Assembly: GCA_018340805.1 (NCBI GenBank)
Contig: JACMZG010001913.1
Location: 30,311,612-30,375,611 of the forward strand
DNA: 64,000 bases
Reading direction: 5' to 3'
DNA from: Microvelia longipes
Taxonomy: Eukaryota > Arthropoda > Insecta > Hemiptera > Veliidae
Within the stretch, counting starts at the first letter, position 1, and each line of letters starts with the position of its first letter. Made by a program: the position numbers and the translations under genes. Below the pieces are notes generated by a model. That model was given only the letters and a program-made list of their open reading frames with translations, was not told the DNA's origin and ran no database searches. Shown here in pieces: positions 24,853-36,566 of the stretch.

Positions 24853-26633
24853 TTTATATTATTATTATATATAAATTTACGAGTCCACATTTTTGGACAT
24901 TGCCTGATTTGACTTGTAAATTAAATACCCAGGTGTCTTTCCTGTTATGATACTTGATTAAAAGTATAAAACCACCAAGCCAGCCAGGGGCCTAATATCA
25001 AACTTGAACAAACTTGTGTTGGCAGATGAGGTTTCGGTTTTGTCGAGCTCAAAACAGTTGTAAGAAGTAAACTATTTTTAAAACCTGTTAACTTTATTAT
25101 AATTGTTATTTTAAGGCGTTCTTAAATATTTCCTGTAAAATTTTACCAGTCATTCAGGGGACTCTATTTTAACTAATGCTTCGTTGTTTCTTTACTGCTT
25201 GAATAGGTTTAGATTACTAATAAATAGAGAAAGGGTTTCTTACCCTTTAAAGAATATCTGCTTCTTTGTGTACAACTATTTGTTTCTTTAAAAAAAGAAG
25301 AAAAGTTAGAGAAACAAATAGTTATTTTTATAATTATTTGTTACTTTAACTTTTTCTATTTTTTCCTTATTCTTATTGAAAGCAGTATAGCTAAAACACT
25401 TTTAAAGCTTAAATTTATCATGTTATGTATTTTAAAATAAAAAACTGTCAATGTTTATTGACACAATTCAATATTTAAAGTCATCAAGCACAGCTTAAAT
25501 TATATAAAACTAGTCTCTTTCCAAATTTTAACTTTTAGCTTAGTAATCTCACTTAGTCCCATAAACTTCAAAGTTCTTTTTAAAAAAGTTAATAAAGAAA
25601 AAGTTTAGCTAACTAGTCAAGAAAATTCAATTTAGAGAGGGGACGAGGGAGTAAAATTGCAGACCTGCCCCTAATTTTCTTTGCTTTTAAATTCACCTCC
25701 TTCGAAATCCATAATCAAGTTTTTATAAATTAATATGTCAGTTCATAATACTAATTTTTATTGATTTAAATTAATAATTTTCATTCTCATTTACTCTCTT
25801 GTAATTGTAATTTATAAATATGTACAGATTATTATTTTTTGTTTTGAATATATTTTCAATACGTGTAATTTTCTTTATTTCTAAGTTATCAATTTTTATT
25901 CTTGTTTTATTTATGATGTTTGAAGTTTTTTCCTCTTGTTTTTGTTTGTTCGAAGTTTTTTTTTATCAAAGTTTGACGTTAATTGAAATATAAATATTTA
26001 CTCGTAAAAAGTATCGCTCATTAATCTTAACCCTCTTTTTTGATAAATTTTAATTAAATGTTTTATATTTATAAGTTTTTTTTTATTTGTTTATTAATTA
26101 ATTTCTTTATAATAACCTTTTCATAATTTAATGAGAAGGTCGTGCTAGGTATTGTAAGAGTGTAAGCTGGCAAGTATTGAACTAAGCTTAGGAGTTTTAT
26201 TTCAAAAATCATAAAAAACCGCCAATCGTAGAGAAAACATTAGGCCTCGGCCTCATAGCCGCTTCGCAGCGACGGTACTTAACTCCTTGTAGCCAAATAG
26301 TTGTTGTCTTGTACATTTTGTTGTATTAGTAGTTTTGTAAAAGGCATGCTGCCCCAATATAAGCGAATTTCCAATCGTATTACTAAAAAGTTATTTGTTT
26401 ACATAAAGTTACATATGACAATTAATGAAACCGGAAATAAAGCTGATAATATAATTTATTTTGCATCTGTTTGTACACATACATAGCAGTATATGAATTT
26501 GTACTTGGTATAGTTTTCAATACTTTTTTATTTTGTTTGCTGAGTCATTGTTGTGAGTTAAGGACGTCATACACATTTGGTTTAGGTTATTAATAAATTC
26601 ATTTAAATAATCGTATCTGAAAGCGTACGAAAT

Positions 26634-26634
26634 A

Positions 26635-26703
<69 letters not shown>
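26634..26703. repeat. (TA)n microsatellite
   Basis: Almost pure TA with one ACA break. Confidence 0.95.
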
Positions 26704-26704
<1 letters not shown>

Positions 26705-27611
26705 CCTTGATAAGTGAGTCCTTTTCTTTTTAAAAATAAGAACCAACTTATGGCCCCAATCTCATTAGGGTGATGCGGCATTTAAGATAATTGGATCTCT
26801 TGTTTCTAAATTCACATTTATGACTTAGTATATTTACGAAGAGAAAAAAAAAATATTTCCCCCTTTATGTTTATCAGCATTAAAAAAATCTGAAAGCACA
26901 ATACAAGTTATTGTGCTTATACAAACTTATTATGTTTCTTTTATTTACCACTTAAACTTTGCACTTTTTTAAGAGTGCAAAAAAGTATAGTGAAGTCAAA
27001 GGTGGAAAAATTACATTTTCTATTATTTATACTTTAAAAATGATAAATAAGTTATTTTCTATAACTTTTTTTCTTTTATTCAACTTGTGAAGAAAAATAG
27101 TAATAAAATGTGATTCATAGTAATACTTTTATAAAGAAAGGAGGGAATGTTTTTTAATTTCTCTTGTAGAAAGGAAATGCTTGGAAAAGTTAAAGTAAGA
27201 ACTAGATCCCTTTAAAAATTTAGTTTAAAATAAAAAAAAAACGGGTCACTGTGCTCTTTGTTATAACCTCTATGTACTCTACTTTTTTGCTCCTTGTTGA
27301 AGCAGTGGGAAATTAATGATAGCTCAGTAAATGTGGAGGGGCGGTCTGGTTAAAACCGGCCATTTATAATCCAGTGAAATTCGCCCTTTCTCTTGCCCTT
27401 TTTTCCGGAGGTAGACTGAAGGGTCCGGGGGTAAAAATACTCCTTTAGAAGTAGTGAAACGCTCTTAGGCAGAAATTTTTTCAACCAGAAAAACCTCACT
27501 GAAGCTATTTCTCATTTTTCCAAAAAAAGATTTTAACAACTTTATATATATATATTTCTATCCTTTTTTCTTGCTAAGTCTTAGTTTTCATGACATTTGT
27601 AAGGCAAAATA

Positions 27612-27612
<1 letters not shown>

Positions 27613-27641
<29 letters not shown>
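27613..27641 (+). repeat. (CT)n microsatellite
   Basis: CTCTCT units, about 14 in all. Confidence 0.9.
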
Positions 27642-27650
<9 letters not shown>

Positions 27651-29175
27651 AAAAATCTTTTACCAAAGACAATGCTATGTGTTATCTTTATGCTTTTCAT
27701 CGAGAAACAGAAAAGTAAAAAAAAATACTGAATACTAAAAGATTAGAGAAACAAAAAAAATGGTCTCGAAAATGAAACTTTATCACTTTTTTTGTTGCTG
27801 CTGTAGTTTGTTTTCTTTATTTTTTTAAATATATGAAAAATAAGATATTATAGCGAGCTTATTAATGCAGCACTTTCTAAAACCAACTTTCCTTACCAAA
27901 TGCATAAAATGCATTTGATAAGGATGATGATAATAAGGCTTTTTGCACTTGAGGAATGTTTTCAGCAATATCTATCGTAGGATTGATAAAACTGATATAT
28001 TCTGCTTTCACAGAAATTTAAAGTTTACAATCAATTATTTGTGTCGATATTTAATCATAATAATAAAGCTTATTTATTATTGAAAAAGTCCTTGTTTATA
28101 AATTGTTCTTTGAACTTTATAGTTTAGGTTTGCATCTCAGGTTAAGCTCTTGGTTTCATTTAAGTTAATTTAAAAATAAATTAGTATCTAGGTTAATTAT
28201 TACTTAGCGGGTAACGGTTCCCTATTACTTAGGTGTTTCTCGCATCTCTGATAAGTGTTTTCTATATTATTTGATGTTAAAAAAAAAATGCTTAGTGTTT
28301 TCTGGTTAAAAAAATAATCGGTAAAATAAAGATAAAAAATAAGTTATTTTTTAGAGGGCATAGGATTATATAAAGGGGTAAACAAGTTATTTTTTGGGGC
28401 ATAGGGTTAGGAAAAAAGTGGGGAAAAACAACTTCTTTATGAGGCATTGGGAAGGAATACTGGGGAAGGGCTAAGAAACTTTATGTTTACTTTAACGACC
28501 CGGCTGAGAGTAATAACATTCTGCTTCAGAGATAAATCGGTTTTCAGGGGTTTTCGAAAAGAAATAAAAGCCACGGGGGGCGGCGAGATAAGGATCTGGC
28601 AAGATTCAGGATGTCTCCGAGTTCTCATAACTTGTTCCAAAACTGCTTCTTTGAGAAACTTTTAAGGAAATTGAATATAAAGTTTATTTTATATAACAAC
28701 TTAAAGACGGGTTTTTAATTATTGATTCCCAACGAAATGAATATTAGTTTCTTTGTAAGTTTTTAACGAGATATTTTTATCAAAGTTCGGTGTATATTTT
28801 ATTTAAGGTTTGAAATTTATGTGGTCTTTTTCCTAGAACCTTTGAAAGAAATGTGCTAGGTAGCGTAAACAATACTAAATGGAAAATGTCAGAGGCTGAA
28901 ATTGATATAATCTTATCCACTTTGGATAAAGTTTGCTTAACTAAACTTATAAAATTTGGTTAAAGTACTGTTCTAGAATTCAGTGATTGTTTCTACTTGT
29001 GTGAAGTTTACTCTTCTTCTTCATATTTAATTTAAAATAAATTGTTTTTCATTTCATTTTCACTTATAATTGTAACTTATTTTTAGTATGTTTGTACATT
29101 TGTTTATGAATGGAAACAGGGTTCATGAAAATTAACATTATATGAATATGTTAATTTTCATAATATCATCATATG

Positions 29176-29690
29176 AAGGAAAAAATAGTCTACCTATCCT
29201 GAGTAGAGGGTTTCATATGATTGCGCACGCTCACAATTGTATACAATTTTAAGATTCTTGAAATAAGTAGTTCTCTATAAATTGTCTGGAAGACAAAAAT
29301 ATATCAGTTTTAAAACGTACAATTTTTTTAAATATACTGAGCTTCATAAAACGGATTACTGCGACCAAAGTTATAGCATTTGCAAAATGTCTTAAAATTG
29401 CATGAAATTTAGACATCTTTTTTTAAAGAAAATTGCCAAAATTATATTTTTTAGTGGTTTTTGCCAATAACATAACGTTAGTTGTGGTCATCCAAATTTA
29501 ATAAATTAAAGCTTAATTTATTGGCGATTTTAGGCATGAGCTTTAAAAATTATCTGTTTGAGGTTTACACCACTAAAAGAGAACCATTTATTTCAAAAAA
29601 CTTAAACTTTGGACGATTATCTAAAATCTTGAGCGTGCACTAATATATGAAGACTTCCTGTCAAGATAGGTAGACAATGTTTTTTCTTTA
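29176..29690. mobile_element. non-autonomous DNA transposon with ~58-bp TIRs
   Basis: The left end 29176-29232 and right end 29631-29690 are inverted copies. They share GTCTACCTATC(C/T)TGA next to an A-rich edge, TTCATATGA/TTCATATATTA, and GCACGCTC at the inner edge. The 400-base interior has no ORF. A TIR of this length suggests a cut-and-paste element; the superfamily is not assigned. Confidence 0.7.
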
Positions 29691-30409
29691 TCAAATATTT
29701 CCACAATTTTTTTGTAAATAAGAGTTCAAAAAAGTCACATTTTTAGGTCAGGCTCTTGGACTGTAGGGAACAAGTTTTATATGACATGGAATTATCACGT
29801 GTAGGAACAAAAGTGATCAAACCATTTATTGGTTGTCGCGTGATTTGTGGTTGATCATCAAATGATTATTTAATATATGATCACTTGATGAAAAATATGC
29901 CTCTTAAAATAAATGACCCTTTCAACCGAACATTTGTTTACTCTTTATAAAAACTAGGCCAGTCTCTTTTTTCTGTTTACAATGCTATTTTTATATGACA
30001 ACATTTTTCATCCTTCCGTTGACTTGTCAATACAATGTGTGTCCCTTTTCTCCCTGATGGTTCTACAATCTATTAAACCTCCGTCGGTATATAGAGAATG
30101 TTTTCTCAAGAAAGAGCGTTTCAGATTTCAAAGAAATCCCACTGAAAAGAAAACACATTGGAACGCCAAGACATGTGAACGGCCAGGAAAAAAAAACAGA
30201 GACGACAAAAAGTATCGATTTTTTTACTGTCCGAAATAAAAGTAAAAAAAATATTTAAAGTAAAATGTATTATTTATTTATTGTAATGATTTATATATTT
30301 GTATTGAATTTATTGTAAGGCTATTGAGAATGAAAAATTTCTTTGTATACCTTGTGGTGCTGGAAACTATAAACTACTGTAAAGCTTTTTTATTCTTTAT
30401 CCCTATACT
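29691..30409. other. no gene seen
   Basis: An 85-codon ORF at 29982-30239 has a lysine/arginine-rich C-terminus but no recognisable family. Confidence 0.5.
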
Positions 30410-30610
30410 AGAAGGGTTTTTGCTTCTCTGGAAGAGAAACGTTTTGCTTTCCATTCTCTATAGAAGAGAACATGCTTGCTTCCCCTTATCTCTATAAAAA
30501 AGGTTATTTCCTTCTCTATCTCAATAGATGAGTAACTTTTGCTTCCTCGCATTCATAGAAGAAAATGTTTTGCTTCGTCGTCTTTGAAGTATAGTTTTTT
30601 TGCTCTATGA
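30410..30610 (+). repeat. degenerate ~50-bp minisatellite
   Basis: About four to five diverged units with TTTTGCTTC, a C/T-rich stretch and CTATAGAAGAGAA. Confidence 0.6.
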
Positions 30611-30764
30611 AAAATAGATGTTCGATTCATTATGTTACTTGCTTTCTTAGATGATGGAAGGGATAATTTATTGCATCCCTCACTGCGTTGTATGCAGGTT
30701 TTTTACTTCTCACTCTCATTACTTACTGCACAGGCAACGCTCTATTATTATTTATCAGTACTAG

Positions 30765-31500
30765 CTTTAACACGTGGACATAGTCGTTAATAAATATAAC
30801 TGCACGTACCACTTACTACGTAAGCTTAATAATTTTAATACAGTAGAAGTTTTACTTATGATTTATTACGGCTGGGCTTACCCTTATATGGCTCATCATG
30901 TAATGGCATGGAGCACATCTAGTGAAGCTCAAAGGGTTCTCATATTACAAAAAAGGTTAATTCGTCTGATATATAGCGTTGGCCCGCGAGAAACAGCTGG
31001 AACTAGTTTTTATAAAGCAAAAACTGTTACCTTACCTTCTGTCCTTATCGCTAAATCCTGTAAATCTATCCGACAGTTCCCTGACGGATTTCTATCTCAC
31101 TCTGACATCCATAGAATTAATACCAGAAACAAATATAACCTATATCCTCCTTACTGCCGTACAGATCACTTTCAACAGGCTCCTTATAATCTTAATAACC
31201 TGACCTTATAACCCTTACAATCACTTGCCCCCCCCCCCAAAATCAAATCTATCGAATCCTACAAATGTTTCTCTTCCCACTTAAAGTTGTTCCTAGCTTC
31301 CTTAGCTCCTTACACCCTACAAGACTACCTTTCCCGTCCTCACTCATATAACTTCTTTTTAAAAAAATTAAAATAATGTATGTCTAGTTGTTAAGTTTAT
31401 TATTGTGTATTTAATAATTTTTTAAATTTCTTATATTTGTATATGTATATTACGACGTGTTACATCCACATAAGTGGCTTTTGTAATAAATAAAAAAATA
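30765..31500 (+). mobile_element. Jockey-type non-LTR retrotransposon, 3' fragment
   Basis: It holds the C-terminal part of the RT ORF, a short 3' UTR and an A-rich tail (AATAAATAAAAAAATAAATA) at about 31480-31500. The 3' UTR has GACGTGTTACATCCACATAA and GGCTTTTGTAATAAA, similar in style to Jockey-like 3' ends. The element is 5'-truncated at the RT thumb, as is usual for target-primed insertions. Confidence 0.8.
30774..31376 (+). pseudogene. non-LTR retrotransposon RT C-terminal domain (Jockey-like)
   Basis: The open frame from about 30774 reads YYGWAYPYMAHHVMAWSTSS followed by RVLILQKRLIRLIYSVGPRE and TVTLPSVLIAKSC. These correspond to the well-known region after the polymerase domain of Jockey/CR1-type RTs (YYG...W, LQKR.IR.I, LTLPSL.I). 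A TAA at 31209-31211 interrupts it. The same frame then continues without any indel through KIKSIESYKCF, HLKLFLASLAPYTLQDYL and stops at 31376, so the copy carries one nonsense change. A long C run sits at about 31228-31238. The N-terminal endonuclease and the catalytic YADD region are absent. Confidence 0.82.
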
Positions 31501-31529
31501 AATAAATAAAATTATGAGTTAGTGTTCAG

Positions 31530-31590
31530 ATGAAATGAAGACAAAAATTTGAGCTTTCAGCCGTAAATTAAGCCTTCTTCATAAATAGTT
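31530..31590 (-). ncRNA. hammerhead-like motif, family H2, degenerate copy
   Basis: On the minus strand it reads ATGAAGA, A, GGC, loop TTAATTTAC, GGCT, GAAAGCTC, then AAATTTTTGTCTTCATTT. The order and tail match the 47.5-kb copy (CTGATGA, A, GACC, loop, GGTC, GAAAGCTT). The core is mutated, so activity is not expected. Confidence 0.4.
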
Positions 31591-33098
31591 CTATTTCGAA
31601 CTGAACAAAATGTTTTCGACTATCTTAAGAATAGTAAATATAGTATTCGTTTCTTGAATGATGTGATGCTAGCCCCGTTTTCCATGCTGATCTTTATTTA
31701 GAAGTAAGTGTTTATTTACCAATGGTACACACAGTTAGCTATTGTTAAATAATTATAACCAATCTTTTAAATGTTCATGTTATCTGATGCAGTTTGTAAT
31801 AAAACTACTTTTGAAAAAGGTCTTATTTACCAGCCACCACATTATAACTTCAAATATCATATCATTACTTCAATCTTATTTGAATAGTTTAGTCAATAAT
31901 CATATATTCGTTTTGTAATCTTGTAAAATGTAATCATTTGTTCAAAATAATAAAGTCTTTATTTATTTATTTATTTTATTTAATTTTGCATAGCTTAATT
32001 AAACATCATAAACATGATAAAAGACATTAAGTTAAAAGTATTTAATCTGGATAGAGAATGAAAAAAGAAACGCAATACGTTTAAAAAAATACGTTTATAT
32101 TATATTGATAATATTATAATTATGAAATAATTTAATTGGTTTACTTTATGCAAATGTTTATACTTCTATTTGAATCCAAATTATATCTGGAGCCTACATT
32201 AAAAGATAGTTAATAGATGGTCCTTTCTTTTTTATAGTTCTTTCTGGGCTGGTCTTGGAGTTTTTTATGTTAACCCTTCAATAATAATTATCTGTTTATT
32301 GTTAATTACTGCAAAATTGCCCTTGACTCTAGCAGCGATAATTTGAGGTCTGAAAATGTTTCTCTTATCCCGCACATGTTTCCCGCAAAATATTCTCCAA
32401 AACTGATATTCTCTTTAACTTGATCTAATTTATCCGTATTTTTTATTACCAGCACTTTCAACGATGAATATACTGTTTTTATATCGGCCTACTCTGCGAA
32501 TATAACCGATACCAGTTTCTTTAATATATATTTTCATAACGTAGCTAAAAAGTTTCTTTATGTGGACGTATAAGAAAAAGACTTATAAAAATCTGTTTTT
32601 TTTATATAACATAGCTAAATACTTTCAAAATAGTTTTTCCAAAATTTTCATTTTCTATGTAGTCAAGAACATTATCATATTTTCCTCTTAATAATCTATT
32701 TCATGTAACTTATTCTATCTTTTTTTTTAATCTGATATTTAATTTCTTACTTCTATGGTATCTTCTTTTATAAGATTTCATTGTTTTATGAGTAATTCTT
32801 GAATTTTATTTTTAAACGATTCTATAAAGTTTTTTATCAATTTCTTTGTAAGTTTATCACCCATTTCTTTATTGTACTTCACACTTTTAAAATATTGTAT
32901 ATATAATTATGCATGTGTGATACATTTGATTTGTTGTTAAAACGTATATTGATTGCGATAATTTTTCGATTTATTATCCGATTTATATTTCGATTTATAT
33001 TTATCAATAAAAAATATTTTACTTGGTTTCCACTACACCACGAGGGAAGGGAATTATTATATTTCTTTAATTGTTTCTCATATTAACTATATTAATAG
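31591..33098. other. AT-rich DNA, no gene seen
   Basis: AATAATAAAGTCTTTATTTA followed by TTTA repeats (31948-31985) may be the tail of another non-LTR element. Nothing coding remains. Confidence 0.5.
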
Positions 33099-33380
33099 TA
33101 AGGTTGGGCAGTTAGAGGAATAAAAACTACTACTATCTACTGATTACTATATTACGCTCTCTACCTCATTAATTACTCAGTAGTAATACTCACCTGTTCA
33201 TGTTTTTTACAGTTCTTGATTTTCAATCTGTTTATATTAAAATTATGAATTTATATCTAAATTAATTAGCATTAAAATGCAATAATTTAAATTATTACCC
33301 GAATAAGCCCTGAGGTAGAGGGGTTAATATAGTAATTATTAGATAGTAGTAGTTATTATTCCTCTTATTGCCTAACCTTA
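33099..33380. mobile_element. hAT-like MITE with ~70-bp TIRs
   Basis: TAAGGTTGGGCA at the left end (33099) and its near-exact inverse TGCCTAACCTTA at the right end (33380) bound TIRs of about 70 bases (33099-33170, 33309-33380). They include AACTACTACTATCTA and CTCTACCTCA. The TIR start resembles hAT-type ends. Flanks have ATTAATAG on the left and TTAATAAT on the right, a poor but possible 8-bp duplication. The 140-base interior is non-coding. GAGGGAAGGGAATT occurs on both sides of the element (about 33040 and 33390). Confidence 0.75.
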
Positions 33381-34092
33381 TTAATAATAGAGGGAAGGGA
33401 ATTCCCCTATAATGCTTATTTTATCCCTCTCAAGAATTAAATTAATTTAAAGCTATAACTTTTTAAATCAAATGTTAAAACTGAATATAAAAAAAATAAT
33501 AAATAATTTAAAATGAAAATAGCATTTCAATATATAAGATAAATTTTAGTTTTGTATAATTTATTTTATTGCAACACGAATTGTTATAGTTATAAGTTAT
33601 AAAGTTTTATTGTCTTAGTGTGACTTGAACAAAGAGACAGCTTAGTAAAAGAGAAACAATCTGTGATTGTACGCAGGATAATGTGTAAGTTGTATGAGGA
33701 GGAATAATTGTCAAACTTTCTATACAGAATGTACGTAAGGTATTATCTGATAAACGCTAACATAAATCGATTCAAGAGATCATAAGTGTCTCTTGATAGC
33801 CTCTTGAAGAGTCACTTGTTCCTTGACGACTTTAACTTACTCGGGGGGACACATTGTTTCCTTTAGTCCTTTTAGATAATCTTATCAACGTTTTATGACA
33901 ACGTTAGGTAGATAGTTAATAATATTTTTGCAATATTATGTTGAATTAGTCTCAAGGAGGGTTAGGCTTGTTTAGGGAGAAATCAAGTAGGTAGTTTAGT
34001 GTGTAAAACAATTTAGTAGTAGAAATATAGGAGCGTTTGAAAATATTTACCCGTTACCATTGGTCGTGTCTTTTCTATTATTTTATGTAATT
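33381..34092. other. AT-rich DNA, no gene seen
   Basis: Nothing recognisable beyond one arm of the short GAGGGAAGGGAATT direct repeat. Confidence 0.6.
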
Positions 34093-34290
34093 GAAGACAC
34101 ACAGGACTGATGTAGAAATAGCGATCCAGTAAGGATGTAATGCACTTGTATGATTCTCAATAAGAGTAAGTCAGTGAGGACATATTGAACTAGCGAAAAC
34201 ATGATGCATCATTGTAAAATAAAAAACCATCAGAGGGCCCGTTTCACAAAAGTACAAGTCTTGTAGTTACAAAAATTGTAAAAAACAACT

Positions 34291-34530
34291 TATAATAATA
34301 ATAATGCCCGTTTTAGGGCCGTTCGGCCCTTCAGGGTATTTGCCCTTCGGTAGATGTGACCCACCTCGGGTGGGTCAAATCTACTATGATCAAAGTAAAG
34401 CTAAAGTTGGCGAAACATGTTTACAACAAATTCTATTCGTAAAAACTCAGAGCCTTGCCCGGGCTGTGAACCCCGGACTTCCGGTTCCGAAGTCCAGTAC
34501 TATACGACCGCGGCTACGGAAGCAGATTAA
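34291..34530 (-). repeat. tRNA-derived SINE nested in the transposon
   Basis: On the minus strand, a GC-rich head reads CCGTAGCCGCGGTCG (A-box region), ACTTCGGAACCGGAAGT and GGGGTTCACAGCCC (B box). A body follows with ACCCACCCGAGGTGGGTCAC and GGGCCGAACGGCCC, and it ends in an (ATT)n tail at 34291-34302. GC content stands out from the surroundings. The ORF on the plus strand is incidental. Confidence 0.65.
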
Positions 34531-35074
34531 CCAACTTGTAATGACAAATTTACATGTGTTACGAGAATACACTTGTAGATTTTTAGTATTTGTCTATTTA
34601 ATAAGCAACATTTCCTTGTCTACTTCTATTACTTGTAACTCTCACTTGTAAATGAAGTGAATTCACTTCTACCAAAGTCTGAACCTAGGTAGACTCAGTT
34701 ACAAGTTTATTGTATTAATATAAAACTTAATTTTTATCACAAACTTTTAGTTTACTAGTAATCTAGCGCTCAATATGAGTTTTTAAAACGTTTTAGCGAA
34801 TTTCCTTTGAAAATTCGCCTAATGGGATATTTTATAAATATTACTTCTCTGATTTTAGAAATAATTAACTTATATGAATTAAACTGGGTTTTAATAATAT
34901 TTTGGCTCATTGTTTACAAAAACTATTGTAGGTTACAATAAATTGAAATGATATTCGTGAAACGCTTAATTTTGTCACCTGTTGTTACAAGTTGTTTTTG
35001 TACAATATTTTGTAAAATGTGTGGGGGAGATAATCAAATTTGATTGGAGTTTGAAACAAATATGCTCGTTTCCT

Positions 35075-35400
35075 AAGAGATCTAAGATCAAACTTGTAAC
35101 TACTAGTGTATTTTAATAACATTGTATAATTAATAACCGCTAGTAATTACCAGTCTTAACTTATACAATAATAAAACAAATTTCTTTCGATTATTAGTAA
35201 ACTTGCAGCTTTTTACTTGTATTAAAAATCTTCCTAGAAGATTTAAGAAAAACTTGTAACCTACTAGTGTTTTTTAATAATGTAGTATGAAAATCGCTAA
35301 CAATTACTAGTCTATACTTGCACATTCGTGAAAGAAATTTCTTACAACTATTAGTAAACTTGTAGCTGTTTACTTGTAGTATACAAGACTTGTAATTTTG
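35075..35400 (+). repeat. ~155-bp tandem duplication inside the transposon
   Basis: Two diverged units share AACTTGTAAC(C)TACTAGTG, TAGTAATTACCAGTC or similar, AAATTTCTT and TTAGTAAACTTG(C/T)AGCT. Confidence 0.7.
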
Positions 35401-35802
35401 TTGAATGGGGGCCTAGTATGTCAGGGAAGACACTCTGCACTAATGAAGACATAGCGTACCAGTAAGGACGTCATGCACTGGTATGATTCTCAAGCATTAA
35501 ACCAGTGTTGACATACTCCACTTATAAAGACACAATTTATTATTGTAAAACAAAAGACCTTGTATGGATATAAAGCATCAGTATGTCAGTGAGGACACAT
35601 TGTACTACTGGAGACAGAGCGTACCAGTAAGGACGTCAAGTGCTGGTATGGTCTTAAAACATCAGTGGACTAGTGTAGACATGTTCTACTAGTGAAGTCT
35701 CAGAGCATCATTGTTATATAAAAGACCTTAGTATGGACTTGAATTATGAGTATTTTAGGGAGGACACAATTGAGATCTAAAAACATAGTAACCTGTGTAC
35801 GC

Positions 35803-36566
35803 GCATCATACGTTTGTTGACACAATGCACTTGTATGTGCATTGTATGTGTATGCACTTGTATATTATATTCTAGGGTTATGACTAATGGATTCTATCGT
35901 AGAGGAACTATAAATAAATCATTTATGTTTTACAAAAATATACTATTATTATTGCTTCTTTTAACATCTTAGTGTATTACTGAGGCTATGCTCTAGTTAA
36001 AGATCAGCAGGATGATCCCAACACGGCAGTGTGGACATAACTCTATAAAATAGGAGACCATCAGTGAAAAAAAGGAAAGGATGAAATATTACGTATTCAA
36101 GGTGTTATTTAGAATTCCTACGCTTTACCGTTGTTATTTAAGTTCGGCAAAGCGTTTGGATTCTATGTCGTACTTTGAATCCGAATCAGCAGTACCTGCT
36201 CTTCAGTGACGTGTGAAGTACAGAGTTATATCAATATTCAACGTTTTTATTGACTGATTAGCATTATTTATTCCTACTTAGCGAATAAAACTGGTCTGCT
36301 AAATACATAAAGCCCTAAAGATGTGTTTATAGCAGAGTGGTTGACCGCTGCGGTTAACCGGGAAAATGTTTTAAATAAAACACTTTCCCAGGCTTTTTCA
36401 AAAATAACCGCAAGGATGCTTATAAAAACTAGCGTTTATAACCTATAGGCAACCTATCTTTTGTTTTTTATTTGGAATTAGTTTATATTTTGACATGTTT
36501 TTTTGATCCATTTCGATTTTTTTATAACCTAATACCGTAGGTTTATATAAAAAACATTGTGCTCAC
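35803..36566. other. no gene seen
   Basis: A small hairpin (GGGAAAATGTTTTA/TAAAACACTTTCCC) lies at 36360-36390. Confidence 0.55.

Larger units (their letters stand above)
24011..29175. other. AT-rich DNA, no gene seen
   Basis: Besides the listed microsatellites there are small hairpins (25266-25325, AACTATTTGTTTCT arms; 29109-29152, ATGAAAATTAACA arms). The 28437-28665 ORFs on both strands are shadows of each other without known domains. Confidence 0.6.
34234..35414. mobile_element. non-autonomous TIR transposon, 1.18 kb
   Basis: The left end AGGGCCCGTTTCACAAAAGT and the inverted right end (AGGCCCCCATTCAACAAAAT read inward) pair imperfectly. Both are followed by ACAAGTCTTGTA. The element interrupts a tandem repeat whose neighbouring unit shows the empty site (CATCAGTATGTCAG at 35576-35589). 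Comparison suggests a 2-bp AG duplication (34232-34233, 35415-35416). The interior has a SINE on the minus strand and a ~155-bp tandem (35075-35400). There is no transposase. Confidence 0.72.
34093..35802 (+). repeat. ~165-bp tandem repeat interrupted by a transposon
   Basis: Units are at 34093-34231 (partial), 35415-35578, 35579-35746 and 35747-35802 (partial). Each has AGTATGTCAG(T/G)GAGGACAC or similar, GCGTACCAGTAAGGACGTCA and TGGTATG. The transposon at 34234-35414 splits the array. No ORF is present. Confidence 0.75.

Noticed and set aside
28437..28665. Overlapping ORFs on both strands in a slightly GC-richer stretch
   Set aside because: No domain on either strand and no splice or promoter context.
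34304..34651. 115-codon ORF
   Set aside because: Runs across a GC-rich SINE on the opposite strand; no protein domain.
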